Source: an uncultured Chryseobacterium sp. (lineage in GTDB: Bacteria; Bacteroidota; Bacteroidia; Flavobacteriales; Weeksellaceae). From it: a stretch of 64,000 nucleotides of DNA. Under the pieces are notes generated by a model. That model did not search any database and was not told the origin of the DNA. It worked only from the letters and a program-made list of their open reading frames with translations. The stretch spans positions 28,575 through 92,574 of the forward strand of contig CAJYLH010000039.1 in the NCBI GenBank assembly GCA_913775525.1. Direction: 5' to 3'. Numbering within the stretch: the first letter of the stretch is position 1; the number at the start of each line of letters is the position of its first letter. Shown one piece after another: positions 15,988-24,366 of the stretch. Both the position numbers and the translations under genes were made by a program.

Positions 15988-16878
15988 TTATTTAAACGTA
16001 TACCCCTTTTTCTCCAGGGCCTCTTTTAAAATGGCCATTCTGGCGAAGACGCCGTTCTGCATTTGCCTGAAAACTCTTGACCGTTCGCATTCCACCAGGT
16101 CGGAATCAATTTCCACTCCCCGGTTGATCGGTGCAGGATGCATGATGATCGCTTCTTTTTTCATGGCCTTCTCTCTTTCTTTCGTCAATCCGTATTTTCT
16201 GTGGTATTCGGCAGCGGAGAAACTCATTTTGGCATCGTGCCTTTCGTGCTGTATCCTCAGCAGCATCAGCACATCCACTTCATGAATCATCTCATCAACG
16301 CTTAAATAAGTTCCGTTGATCAGTGCTCCTTCATCAAACCACTGTTCCGGACCTGAAAAGTATACTTTTGCACCCAGCCTTCTCAGGGCTTCTGCATTGG
16401 AATTGGCTACCCTGCTGTGTTTTACATCGCCTACGATGCCTACTTTAAGGCCTTCGAACTTCCCGAATTCCTGATAGATGGTCATCAGGTCAAGCATACA
16501 CTGTGAAGGGTGGTTCCCGGTTCCGTCTCCTCCGTTGATTACAGGGATCCTGATGTTTTTCAGCTCATCAAAGTACCGGTCTTTTTTATCTCTGATCACA
16601 ACCAGGTTGATCCCAAGGCTTTCAAGCGTTTTTACCGTATCATATAAGCTTTCTCCTTTGTTTACCGAACTGTTGGCAGCATCAAACGGAACCACCTGTA
16701 AGCCTAGTTTCCTTTCGGCAATATCAAAGCTGGTCTTGGTCCTGGTGCTGTCTTCAAAGAATAGGTTGGAACAGAAAACCTCGCCTTCAATCCTGGCGGT
16801 CTTCCCTTCCGCAAATGCCAGTGCTTCTTTCACTATACGGTTGATCCTCTCTGTACTTAGTTCTGTAATCGTAAACAT
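15988..16878 (-). CDS. pyrB: Aspartate carbamoyltransferase catalytic subunit
   Basis: The 296 residues form the catalytic chain that joins carbamoyl phosphate and aspartate, the first committed step of pyrimidine synthesis. The carbamoyl-phosphate loop reads [13 protein letters not shown] (about residues 41-53). [16 protein letters not shown] and [12 protein letters not shown] are the other family signatures. No pyrI regulatory chain is nearby, so the enzyme is probably not of the E. coli allosteric type. The gene is preceded by a leader peptide and terminator hairpin (16897-16996), so its expression is likely set by attenuation. Confidence 0.96.
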   Translation of the reverse strand: MFTITELSTERINRIVKEALAFAEGKTARIEGEVFCSNLFFEDSTRTKTSFDIAERKLGLQVVPFDAANSSVNKGESLYDTVKTLESLGINLVVIRDKKDRYFDELKNIRIPVINGGDGTGNHPSQCMLDLMTIYQEFGKFEGLKVGIVGDVKHSRVANSNAEALRRLGAKVYFSGPEQWFDEGALINGTYLSVDEMIHEVDVLMLLRIQHERHDAKMSFSAAEYHRKYGLTKEREKAMKKEAIIMHPAPINRGVEIDSDLVECERSRVFRQMQNGVFARMAILKEALEKKGYTFK

Positions 16879-16896
16879 AATTTCTAAATTTTTTAC

Positions 16897-16926
16897 AAAA
16901 AAAAAGCGAAGAAAATATCTTCGCTT
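16897..16926 (-). terminator. Attenuator terminator in front of pyrB
   Basis: On the minus strand AAGCGAAGA pairs perfectly with TCTTCGCTT across a five-base loop, followed by seven T. It lies 18 bp before the pyrB start codon, so it must be bypassed for pyrB to be expressed. The stop codon of the leader peptide overlaps the first bases of the stem. Confidence 0.85.
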
Positions 16927-16996
16927 AAAATAAATAAATATCGTAAAGGGCGTCTTCGCCCGGTAATCCTAATGATATAAATACTGTGTTATTCAT
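16925..16996 (-). CDS. Pyrimidine operon leader peptide, 23 residues
   Basis: The frame from ATG at 16996 encodes [20 protein letters not shown] followed by YLF and ends at TAA (16925-16927) inside the attenuator stem. Its position between the promoter and terminator of pyrB, its length and the U-rich codons at its end match the role of the pyrL leader of E. coli pyrBI. The -7 box ends only 6 bp before the ATG, so the message may be leaderless. A ribosome reaching the stop codon would cover the 5' half of the terminator stem. Translation itself is inferred. Confidence 0.6.
   Translation of the reverse strand: MNNTVFISLGLPGEDALYDIYLF
16948..16961 (-). promoter_or_regulatory. Pause hairpin in the pyrB leader
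   Basis: GGGCG-AAGA-CGCCC forms a perfect 5-bp stem 21 bp upstream of the attenuator stem. The DNA between them is U-rich in the RNA (TTTACGATATTTATTTATTT). In E. coli pyrBI the same arrangement makes RNA polymerase pause when UTP is low. Confidence 0.65.
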
Positions 16997-17002
16997 TAGA
17001 TG

Positions 17003-17033
17003 CAAAGATACAATAAACAGCGAAAACTGCAAA
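17003..17033 (-). promoter_or_regulatory. pyrB promoter TTTG-N19-TATCTTTG
   Basis: The -33 TTTG (17030-17033) and -7 TATCTTTG (17003-17010) are both exact matches with a 19-bp spacer. The start would be about 16997, at or just before the leader-peptide ATG. Confidence 0.75.
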
Positions 17034-17087
17034 ATCATATGACAATAATTTAAAGAAATTTATCAATTTTATTTCATTTTTTCTTAA

Positions 17088-17095
17088 TACTTTTG
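17088..17095 (+). promoter_or_regulatory. -7 box TACTTTTG of the Lrp/AsnC gene
   Basis: It matches TAnnTTTG and lies 26 bp before the ATG at 17122. It diverges from the pyrB promoter about 80 bp away. No good -33 box is seen. Confidence 0.5.
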
Positions 17096-17121
17096 TTGCC
17101 ACCCCTTGTTATTCTTAATTT

Positions 17122-17583
17122 ATGGACTTAAAAGACAAAATGATCCTCAGCATCATCCAGAATGATTCTACCCTATCTGTTAAAGAAATCTCCGAAAAAA
17201 TAGGCCTCACGTTCACCCCTACCTACGAGCGCATCAAGCAGCTTGAAAAGCAGGGCATCATAGAAAAATATGTCGGGCTACTTAACCGCGAAAAACTGGG
17301 CCTGAATATCGTTGTCTACTGTAATGTACGCCTGAAAGAGCAGTCTAAAAAAGTCCTTGAAACCTTTGAAAAAAACATCGGAAAATACGACGAGGTACAG
17401 GAGATCATAAGTCTTTCCGGTGAATATGATTATATGCTGAAGATTATTGCCAAAGACATCAATTCCTATAATGACTTTGCCGTAAACATCATTTCCAACA
17501 TCCCGAATATCGGCCAGTACCACAGTTCCATCGTGCTGCACGAGGTGAAAAAATCCACCAAGTTTAAAATCGATTTAGAATAA
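17122..17583 (+). CDS. Lrp/AsnC family transcriptional regulator
   Basis: The 153 residues show the two Lrp/AsnC domains. The N-terminal winged HTH begins MDLKDKMILSIIQNDSTLSV and includes the recognition region TPTYERIKQLEKQGIIEKY. The C-terminal RAM (ACT-like) ligand-binding domain spans about residues 65-150 (VQEIISLSGEYDYMLKI). Such proteins usually sense an amino acid and form octamers. The gene lies between divergent pyrB and the end of the arginine operon, so a role in arginine or carbamoyl-phosphate balance is reasonable but not shown. Confidence 0.9.
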   Translation: MDLKDKMILSIIQNDSTLSVKEISEKIGLTFTPTYERIKQLEKQGIIEKYVGLLNREKLGLNIVVYCNVRLKEQSKKVLETFEKNIGKYDEVQEIISLSGEYDYMLKIIAKDINSYNDFAVNIISNIPNIGQYHSSIVLHEVKKSTKFKIDLE

Positions 17584-17678
17584 TTGTAAAGTTCAGTTTA
17601 TATAATAAGGTCAAAGGCTGCTGAAAAAAACAACTGGATTTCATCTGGGCTATAGCCTTTATATCATACGATAGCTGA

Positions 17679-18983
17679 TCATCCCAACAATTTATTCTTC
17701 ACTTTATTGAACTGGTATTCAATTTTATCCAGGCACAGATTCCCGATGCTTCCCTGATGGGTATGGGTCAATTGCTTTGCCTCAAAATCGAATGCATTGT
17801 TCTCAATCTCCTGTCCGACCTTAATGTAGGCGTCCCGGAATGAACTTCCGTTTTTCACTTCTTCATTGATCTTTTCCACACTGAACAGGTATGTATACTT
17901 TTCATCCTCCAGGATCCCGTCTTTCACCTGGATATTCGGCAATGTATAGTTCAGGATTTCCAGGCATTCTTTTAATGAGTCAATGGCCGGGAAAAGGATC
18001 TCTTTGGTCAGCTGCATATCACGGTGGTATCCTGAAGGCAGGTTGTTGGTCAGCAGGATAAACTCGTTCGGAAGAGATTGTATTCTGTTGCACCGTGCTC
18101 GAACCAGTTCAAAGATGTCCGGGTTTTTCTTGTGCGGCATAATGCTGCTTCCGGTGGTAAACTCTTTCGGAAAACTGATGAAATCAAAATTCTGGCTCAA
18201 ATACAGGCAGACATCATAGGCGAATTTCCCCAGCGTCCCAGCCATGGCTGCCATAGCCATAGCCAGTAATTTCTCAGTTTTGCCCCGGGTCATCTGGGCA
18301 TAGACAGAATTGTAATTCATGGATAGAAACCCCAGATGATAGGTTGTACTCTCGCGGTCAATCGGGAATGAAGAACCATATCCTGCTGCAGATCCCAAAG
18401 GGTTTTTACTGATGATATTTTTTACCGAAAACAGCAGTTCAGCATCATCCAGCAGAGCCTCCGCGTACGCCCCGAACCAAAGCCCGAAAGAGGAAGGCAT
18501 CGCAATCTGCAGATGGGTATAGCCCGGCAGCAATACATTTTTATGCTGCTCAGCCAGCCGAATCAGCAACTGAAAAAACTCATCGGTCATCGCCGCAATC
18601 TCGCGGATTTCATCCAGTATATAAAGCTTGATATCCAGCAAAACCTGGTCATTGCGTGATCTTGCCGTGTGTATTTTCTTTCCCGTATCACCTAATTTTT
18701 CAATTAAAACAGATTCTATCTGAGAGTGGATGTCTTCTGCACGCGGATCTATCTCAAATGTCCCGGATTCGATATCCTGTAAAATCTCTTCCAGCACGGC
18801 AAGCATCTGTTGGGATTCTTCGGGAGAGATGATGCCGACCTCAGCCAGCATGGTACAGTGGGCCATAGAACCTTTAACATCGTATTTTGCCAGCCGCTCA
18901 TCAAACTCAAGGTCTTTGCCTACTGTAAATGTACTGACGAGCTTATTGGTGGCCGCATCGTCTTTCTGCCATATCTTTTTCAT
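17679..18983 (-). CDS. argH: Argininosuccinate lyase
   Basis: This 434-residue member of the aspartase/fumarase superfamily splits argininosuccinate into arginine and fumarate, the last step of the pathway. The superfamily signature GSSIMPHKKNPD with the catalytic serine loop is present (about residues 277-288), and HTARSRNDQVLLDIKLY is typical of ArgH. It is the last gene of the arginine operon, 75 bp after the deacylase gene. I see no strong terminator in the 95 bp that separate it from the converging regulator gene. Confidence 0.96.
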   Translation of the reverse strand: MKKIWQKDDAATNKLVSTFTVGKDLEFDERLAKYDVKGSMAHCTMLAEVGIISPEESQQMLAVLEEILQDIESGTFEIDPRAEDIHSQIESVLIEKLGDTGKKIHTARSRNDQVLLDIKLYILDEIREIAAMTDEFFQLLIRLAEQHKNVLLPGYTHLQIAMPSSFGLWFGAYAEALLDDAELLFSVKNIISKNPLGSAAGYGSSFPIDRESTTYHLGFLSMNYNSVYAQMTRGKTEKLLAMAMAAMAGTLGKFAYDVCLYLSQNFDFISFPKEFTTGSSIMPHKKNPDIFELVRARCNRIQSLPNEFILLTNNLPSGYHRDMQLTKEILFPAIDSLKECLEILNYTLPNIQVKDGILEDEKYTYLFSVEKINEEVKNGSSFRDAYIKVGQEIENNAFDFEAKQLTHTHQGSIGNLCLDKIEYQFNKVKNKLLG

Positions 18984-19058
18984 ATTCTTTTAATTTAGGG
19001 GGTTAGATTCCGGAACTCAAATACCGGATTACAGTCCTGGTACTTTCTGCTCTGCGCG

Positions 19059-20141
19059 TTACAGAACTTTTTCCAAAATCCTGATGTAAATATCGATCCC
19101 TTCTGCAATTTCATCGATGAAAACAAATTCATCCGCAGTATGGGAGCGGGTGCTGTCTCCGGGCCCGAGCTTTACCGATGTACAGGGAATGATCGCCTGG
19201 TCGGATGATGTCGGGGAACCATAGGTCGTCCTCCCGATTTCCAGTCCTGCCTGCACAAAAGGATGGTCCATGGAGATCTTTGACGAATTAAGCCTGAACG
19301 ACCGCGCCGTTAAAGCGGATTCCATCTGCGACTGGATGATCTCAAATGCTTCCCGGTTGGAATATTCATCGGTCACCCTTACATCAAGCGTAAACGAACA
19401 GGATTCCGGAACCACATTGTGCTGCACACCGGCATGGATTCCGGACAGGGTAATTTTTACCTCTCCCAGATATTCAGACACCTTCGGAAACCTGAAATCC
19501 AGGATCTGCTGCAAGTCCTTCATGCATTTTACGATTGAGTTATCCGGATTGGGATGTGCGGCATGGGAAGCAGTTCCCTTCATTTCACCGTCAATCACCA
19601 GGAGTCCTTTTTCAGCAATCGCAAGGTTCATTTGCGTAGGCTCTCCCACAATGGCCAGTTCAATATTCGGAAGTTGCGGATACAGTGCTTCTATTCCGTC
19701 AAAACCTGAAATCTCTTCTTCAGCGGTGAGGGCAATGACCAGATTGTATGCAAGGTTCTCCTGTTCATAAAAATGCAGGAAAACCTGCGCCATCGAAACC
19801 AGGCAAGCACCAGCATCATTGCTCCCAAGCCCGAACAGCTTACCGTCTTTCTCTACCGGTATAAAAGGATCCATCGTATATGCCTTGTTAGGCTTTACCG
19901 TATCATGATGGGTATTCAGCAGTATAGAAGGTTTGAAAACATCAAAGTTTTTGTTGACTGCCCAGATGTTGTTTTTAAAACGTTTGGTGGGAATATGGTG
20001 TCTTGCAAAAAAACTTTCAATCTCTACAGAGGTATTGAATTCATCTTTGCTGAAAGATGGGATTTCGATCAGTTTTTTCAGTAATTCAACAGCGTTATTC
20101 AGCAATTCTTCTTTGCTATAGACAGATTTCAGTTCCTGCAT
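19059..20141 (-). CDS. argE: M20 family metallo-hydrolase, N-acylcitrulline deacylase of the arginine pathway
   Basis: The 360-residue zinc peptidase-like protein has the M20 metal sites: NTHHDTVKP (first His/Asp), GLGSNDAGACL (bridging Asp), LTAEEEISGF (catalytic Glu) and the dimerisation domain between about 165 and 280. In Bacteroidota, which carbamoylate acylornithine rather than ornithine, this enzyme removes the acyl group from acylcitrulline. That function is inferred from the neighbouring argF'. The first 26 bp overlap the end of argB, showing translational coupling. The symbol is used in the broad sense. Confidence 0.88.
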   Translation of the reverse strand: MQELKSVYSKEELLNNAVELLKKLIEIPSFSKDEFNTSVEIESFFARHHIPTKRFKNNIWAVNKNFDVFKPSILLNTHHDTVKPNKAYTMDPFIPVEKDGKLFGLGSNDAGACLVSMAQVFLHFYEQENLAYNLVIALTAEEEISGFDGIEALYPQLPNIELAIVGEPTQMNLAIAEKGLLVIDGEMKGTASHAAHPNPDNSIVKCMKDLQQILDFRFPKVSEYLGEVKITLSGIHAGVQHNVVPESCSFTLDVRVTDEYSNREAFEIIQSQMESALTARSFRLNSSKISMDHPFVQAGLEIGRTTYGSPTSSDQAIIPCTSVKLGPGDSTRSHTADEFVFIDEIAEGIDIYIRILEKVL

Positions 20142-20910
20142 GATGGGTTTCTATATGGTTTTTAAGTTCAGTTTCTTTAATGAGGAATACTTTCGTTACA
20201 TTATTCTTAACTGCTCCAAGGGCGTTTTCCAGTTTAGGCAGAATCCCTTTATGAAGCTTCCCTTCATTTTTAAGGGCGGAAAATTCCTCTTCAGATATAT
20301 TTTTTATAACGGACTCAGGATTATTGACATCTTCTAAAACGCCTTCTTTATCAAAGCAGTATAATAACTCCACATCATACTTTATAGACAGGGCCTGGGC
20401 AAGCACTGACGCAATCGTATCCGCATTGGTATTGAAAAGATGGCCTTTTTTATCATGGGTGATAGCCGAAAATACAGGCACAAGCTCAAGCTTAAGCAAT
20501 TTTGAGATGATCTTCCTGTTGACACTTTTTTCAGTGATATCCCCCACAAACCCGAAATCAATTTCTGCATGCTCTCTTTTCTTGGCTTTAATTAGATTTG
20601 CATCCGCCCCTGAAAAGCCTATTGCCTTGCATTTTTTTTGCTGAAGTTTTGCGACAATATTTTTATTGATGCTTCCGGCATACACCATGGCAACAATATC
20701 CAGCGTATCTTTATCGGTAATCCTCCTGCCATTGACCATTTTCTGCTCTACACCCAGTTTATCCGCCAGTGTATTCGCCAGCTTTCCGCCTCCGTGAACC
20801 AGGATTTTTTTCTCCCGGATTCCGGAGAACTGCTCCAGGAATTGTTCCAGCAACTCTTCATCGTCAATGAGAGCGCCGCCTATTTTGATGATGTACAATT
20901 TTTCTTTCAT
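20116..20910 (-). CDS. argB: Acetylglutamate kinase
   Basis: At 264 residues it is a typical ArgB, which phosphorylates N-acylglutamate. The amino acid kinase fold is shown by IIKIGGALIDDEE at the start, VHGGGKLANTLADKLG (about 39-54) and FNTNADTIASVLAQAL (about 158-173). It lacks the N-terminal helix found in arginine-sensitive kinases, so feedback inhibition by arginine through that helix is not expected. In Bacteroides the orthologue prefers succinylglutamate; that may apply here as well. It is overlapped by the deacylase gene and preceded by a long palindrome (20937-20969). Confidence 0.93.
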   Translation of the reverse strand: MKEKLYIIKIGGALIDDEELLEQFLEQFSGIREKKILVHGGGKLANTLADKLGVEQKMVNGRRITDKDTLDIVAMVYAGSINKNIVAKLQQKKCKAIGFSGADANLIKAKKREHAEIDFGFVGDITEKSVNRKIISKLLKLELVPVFSAITHDKKGHLFNTNADTIASVLAQALSIKYDVELLYCFDKEGVLEDVNNPESVIKNISEEEFSALKNEGKLHKGILPKLENALGAVKNNVTKVFLIKETELKNHIETHHAGTEICL

Positions 20911-20936
20911 TACTGATGCTTTACATGTCTCTTAAT

Positions 20937-20969
20937 ATCCTTGTCAAGGGTTAGAACCTTGACAAGGAT
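20937..20969. repeat. 33-bp double palindrome within the arginine operon
   Basis: Perfect 13-base arms (ATCCTTGTCAAGG and its complement) flank a seven-base loop. Each arm is itself nearly palindromic (CCTTG-T-CAAGG). The plan matches the three copies at 3.1-3.3 kb. It lies between argF' and argB and has no T-run. Confidence 0.75.
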
Positions 20970-21000
20970 TATTTCAATTCACATTTGGATGTACAGGAAA

Positions 21001-21960
21001 CTATTTGGAATCAAGCCCATCCAATATCTCAGAAAACACAGCCTGAGCTGAAAATATCCGGTTTTTGGCCTGCTGGTAAATAATGGAATTTTCTCCGTCC
21101 ATTACCTCATCGCTCAATTCCACATTCCGGCGGACCGGAAGGCAGTGCATGACTTTAGCATTGTTAGTAACAGAAAGCTTCTCATTGGTCAGCATCCAGC
21201 TATCTTTTACTTCAGGCATGGCGGCATACTCATCAAATGACGACCAGTTTTTCACATAGACAAAATCTGCATCTTTCAATGCTTCTTCCTGATTGTGGAT
21301 CACTTTTATATCTTTGGTAAAGTTCTTATCCAGATCATAGCCCTGCGGATTGGCGATGACAAAATCCACCTCCATTTCCTGCATCCATTCTGCAAATGAA
21401 TTTCCGACCGCCTGAGCAATGGGTTTGATATGCGGCGCCCAGGTAAGAACGACTTTCGGCTTTCGTTCCTCGGTCCAGTGTTCTGTAATCGTGATGCAAT
21501 CTGCCAGGCTCTGTAAAGGATGCCGCGTGGCAGATTCCAGGGAAATGACCGGAACTTTAGCATGTTTTTCAAACTGGCTTAAAATGCTTTCATTAACATC
21601 ATCTTCCTTGCTTTTCATTCCGGCAAAACACCGTACGGCAATGATATCGCAATACTGGTTCAGTACTTCAATGGCATCTTTGATGTGCTCCACCGTATCT
21701 CCGTTCATAATGGCTCCGTCCGCAAATTCCAGATTCCAGGCTTCCTGCGCGGCATTCAGAGTCAGCACATTCAGGCCCAGGTTCTGCGCTGCAATCTGGC
21801 TGCTGAGGCGGGTCCTCAGACTGGAGTTCAGAAATACCAGCCCTATGGTTTTGCCTTTTCCTTTTTCAGTTTCCGAAAGAGGATTTTCTTTGATCTGTAA
21901 CGCTTTTTTTATAATTTCCTGTAAGTTTTCAACATCACTTACAGCCGTGAATTTTTTCAT
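21001..21960 (-). CDS. argF': N-acetyl/succinylornithine carbamoyltransferase
   Basis: The 319 residues align with the acylornithine transcarbamylases of Bacteroides and Xanthomonas rather than with ordinary ArgF. The carbamoyl-phosphate loop reads NSSLRTRLSSQ (45-55), and TRHPLQSLADCIT and HCLPVRRN are the other signatures. The residue that sets acyl specificity, Pro90 in the Bacteroides succinyl enzyme and Glu92 in the Xanthomonas acetyl enzyme, corresponds here to Val90 (GDTVEH). Mutational work on the acetyl enzyme, as I recall it, links Val at this site to succinylornithine use. It links carbamoyl phosphate from CarAB to the arginine operon. Confidence 0.93.
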   Translation of the reverse strand: MKKFTAVSDVENLQEIIKKALQIKENPLSETEKGKGKTIGLVFLNSSLRTRLSSQIAAQNLGLNVLTLNAAQEAWNLEFADGAIMNGDTVEHIKDAIEVLNQYCDIIAVRCFAGMKSKEDDVNESILSQFEKHAKVPVISLESATRHPLQSLADCITITEHWTEERKPKVVLTWAPHIKPIAQAVGNSFAEWMQEMEVDFVIANPQGYDLDKNFTKDIKVIHNQEEALKDADFVYVKNWSSFDEYAAMPEVKDSWMLTNEKLSVTNNAKVMHCLPVRRNVELSDEVMDGENSIIYQQAKNRIFSAQAVFSEILDGLDSK

Positions 21961-22116
21961 TGTAATAGGTTTTATGAGCTTTGGTTATCAGGTTTTACGT
22001 TTAAATAAAGGTATTTTGCCATGCTTTAGGCTATTGTAAATTTGTGGTTGAATTATTTCAACAAATAATACAAATGGCCGCACTGCACACTCTTTATCTG
22101 ATATTAAAAACGGTTC

Positions 22117-23286
22117 TTAATGTGTCAATGCTTTTGTAGCTTCCGTGGTTAAACCTTCCAAAACGGTTTTCAAAGCACCGATAAACAAATCCGCTTCTCC
22201 CTTTTTGATATTGAGTGCCGGAAGAATCCTTAAGACTGCCTTATCATTAGAGTTTCCTGTGAAAATGTAATGGTCATAAAGAAGCCTGCTCCTCACTTCC
22301 GCACAATCCCTGTCGAGTTCAATTCCGATCATGAGACCTTTGCGCCTGATGGAACGGATATGCGGCAACATATTGATTTTCTCTTCGATATAATCACCCA
22401 TGATGCTTGCATTTTCCATCAGGTTTTCATCCTCCATCACATCCAGGACCGCAATGGCTGCTGCACAGGCCAGGTGGTTCCCTCCGAAGGTAGTTCCCAG
22501 CAATCCATTGGTAGCCTGGAATTTCGGGTGGATCAGAACACCACCGATCGGGAAACCATTGCCCATCCCTTTTGCTGTTGTAATCAGATCCGGCTGAACC
22601 CCATATTCCTTATGGGCAAAGAAATAGCCGCTCCTTCCATAGCCTGACTGTACTTCATCCAGAATCAGCACAGCACCATAATGTTCACACAATTCTCTGA
22701 TCCGGGTTAAAAATGCGGCATCAGGAATCATCACTCCGCCTACTCCCTGGATTCCTTCAATGATCACGGATGAAATTTCAGTTCCCTCCTTTTCAAAAAC
22801 ATCTTCAAGCTGTTCGATATTATTCCATTCAGATCTGATGAATCTTTCATCATAATTCACCGGAGCTACGATTTTCGGATTATCAGTTACGGAAACTGCT
22901 GCTGAAGTCCTTCCATGGAAAGAGCCTGAAAAATACAGGACTTTGCTTTTACCATTATGAAATGAAGCAAGCTTCAGTGCATTTTCATTGGCTTCCGCAC
23001 CGGAATTGCAGAGAAAGAGGCTGTAATCTTCATACCCTGATATCCGGCCCAGTTTTTCAGCCAGCTCAGTCTGCAGTCCGTTCTGTACCGAATTGGAGTA
23101 AAATGAAATTTTACCCAATTGTTCCTTGAGTGCATTCTGATAATGCGGATGGTTATGCCCGATGGAGATTACGGCATGCCCTCCGTAAAAGTCAAGGTAT
23201 TGTTGTCCTTGATCATCCCAGAGGAATGATCCCTGGGCTTTTACAGGATTGATGCTGAATAATGGATATACGTTGAATAAATTCAT
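22117..23286 (-). CDS. argD: Acylornithine aminotransferase
   Basis: This class III PLP aminotransferase of 389 residues converts N-acylglutamate semialdehyde to N-acylornithine. The cofactor region reads LILDEVQSGYGRSGYFF, with the PLP lysine expected in ITTAKGMGNGFPIGG. FLCNSGAEANENALKLA is the usual ArgD segment near residues 90-106. The length is normal. It follows argC after 87 bp and precedes argF' after a 156-bp spacer in which I recognise no promoter. Confidence 0.94.
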   Translation of the reverse strand: MNLFNVYPLFSINPVKAQGSFLWDDQGQQYLDFYGGHAVISIGHNHPHYQNALKEQLGKISFYSNSVQNGLQTELAEKLGRISGYEDYSLFLCNSGAEANENALKLASFHNGKSKVLYFSGSFHGRTSAAVSVTDNPKIVAPVNYDERFIRSEWNNIEQLEDVFEKEGTEISSVIIEGIQGVGGVMIPDAAFLTRIRELCEHYGAVLILDEVQSGYGRSGYFFAHKEYGVQPDLITTAKGMGNGFPIGGVLIHPKFQATNGLLGTTFGGNHLACAAAIAVLDVMEDENLMENASIMGDYIEEKINMLPHIRSIRRKGLMIGIELDRDCAEVRSRLLYDHYIFTGNSNDKAVLRILPALNIKKGEADLFIGALKTVLEGLTTEATKALTH

Positions 23287-23373
23287 GTTTTGTTATAAAT
23301 AATGATTGATGATTGATGAATGATACAGTTCACTACTGACGTATTGACCATTCATCTAAATATTGACCATCAC
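23287..23373. repeat. Short heptamer stretch between argC and argD
   Basis: It contains ATGATTG, ATGATTG, ATGAATG in phase, and an inverted CATTCATCT on the other side. It is a small example of the heptamer-flanked intergenic type. Confidence 0.5.
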
Positions 23374-24336
23374 CTAAAATACTACTGCTTTCAGGTTCAG
23401 TCCAAGGTTTTCTTCCCAGCCCATGGCAATGTTCATGTTCTGCACCGCCTGTCCAGAAGCGCCTTTCAGCAGATTGTCAATCGCTGAGTGGATCACCAAA
23501 ACATTTCCACTCATTTCCATATGAACCACACAGCGATTGGTATTGACAACCTGTTTGAGATCAATTGCTTTTTCGCTCACCTTTACAAAAGGTTCTCCCT
23601 CATAAAATTCCTTAAACAACTGCTCGATATAGGGACGTCCTGCTTCCGTTTTTACGGTAGAACTGGTAAAAATACCTCTGGTAAAATCTCCCCTCCAAGG
23701 AACGAAATTAAGCTGTACATCCTGATCATTAATTGTGTCCAGCTGCTGCACGATTTCATCCACATGCTGATGGGTCAATGTTTTGTAAGCAGAAATATTA
23801 TCATTCCTCCAGGTAAAATGTGTCGTCGACTGCAAGGACTGGCCTGCACCCGTAGAACCGGTAATTCCTGTGGTGTATACTTCTTTTAATAATCCTTTGG
23901 CGGCCAGTGGCAGCAATGCAAGCTGGATCGCCGTGGCAAAACATCCCGGATTGGCAATGCTTTTGGCTCCTGCAAGTTGTTTTCTATTAATTTCTGGCAA
24001 GCCATAGATAAAATTTCTGTTCCCCAATTTGGCATCGAGGCGGAAGTCATTCCCCAGATCTATGATCAGCACTTCATCTCCCACGGGATTCTGACTGAGC
24101 CAGTTCCTGCTTTCCTTGTGCGGAAGGCACAGAAAAAGGACATCCACCTCTTCGGGCTTATCCGTCAGCTCCATATCGCAGACCTCAGCAAGATCCGGGT
24201 AAAAATCGGATATTCTGGTTCCGGGATGGGAACGGCTGTATAAAAAACGCAATGATACCTGCGGATGAAAAGCCAGAAGGCGGATCAGCTCACTGCCCGT
24301 ATAGCCGTTAGCCCCTATAATTCCTGCTGTTTTCAT
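23374..24336 (-). CDS. argC: N-acetyl-gamma-glutamyl-phosphate reductase
   Basis: At 320 residues it is the NADPH-dependent reductase that makes N-acylglutamate semialdehyde. The nucleotide-binding start reads AGIIGANGYTGSELIRL and the catalytic cysteine is in ANPGCFATAIQLAL (about residues 127-140). LPHKESRNW and GSTGAGQSL are further family segments. It lies 30 bp after argG in the operon. Confidence 0.95.
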   Translation of the reverse strand: MKTAGIIGANGYTGSELIRLLAFHPQVSLRFLYSRSHPGTRISDFYPDLAEVCDMELTDKPEEVDVLFLCLPHKESRNWLSQNPVGDEVLIIDLGNDFRLDAKLGNRNFIYGLPEINRKQLAGAKSIANPGCFATAIQLALLPLAAKGLLKEVYTTGITGSTGAGQSLQSTTHFTWRNDNISAYKTLTHQHVDEIVQQLDTINDQDVQLNFVPWRGDFTRGIFTSSTVKTEAGRPYIEQLFKEFYEGEPFVKVSEKAIDLKQVVNTNRCVVHMEMSGNVLVIHSAIDNLLKGASGQAVQNMNIAMGWEENLGLNLKAVVF

Positions 24337-24366
24337 GTATTTAAAATGATCATTTTATGTACAGAA

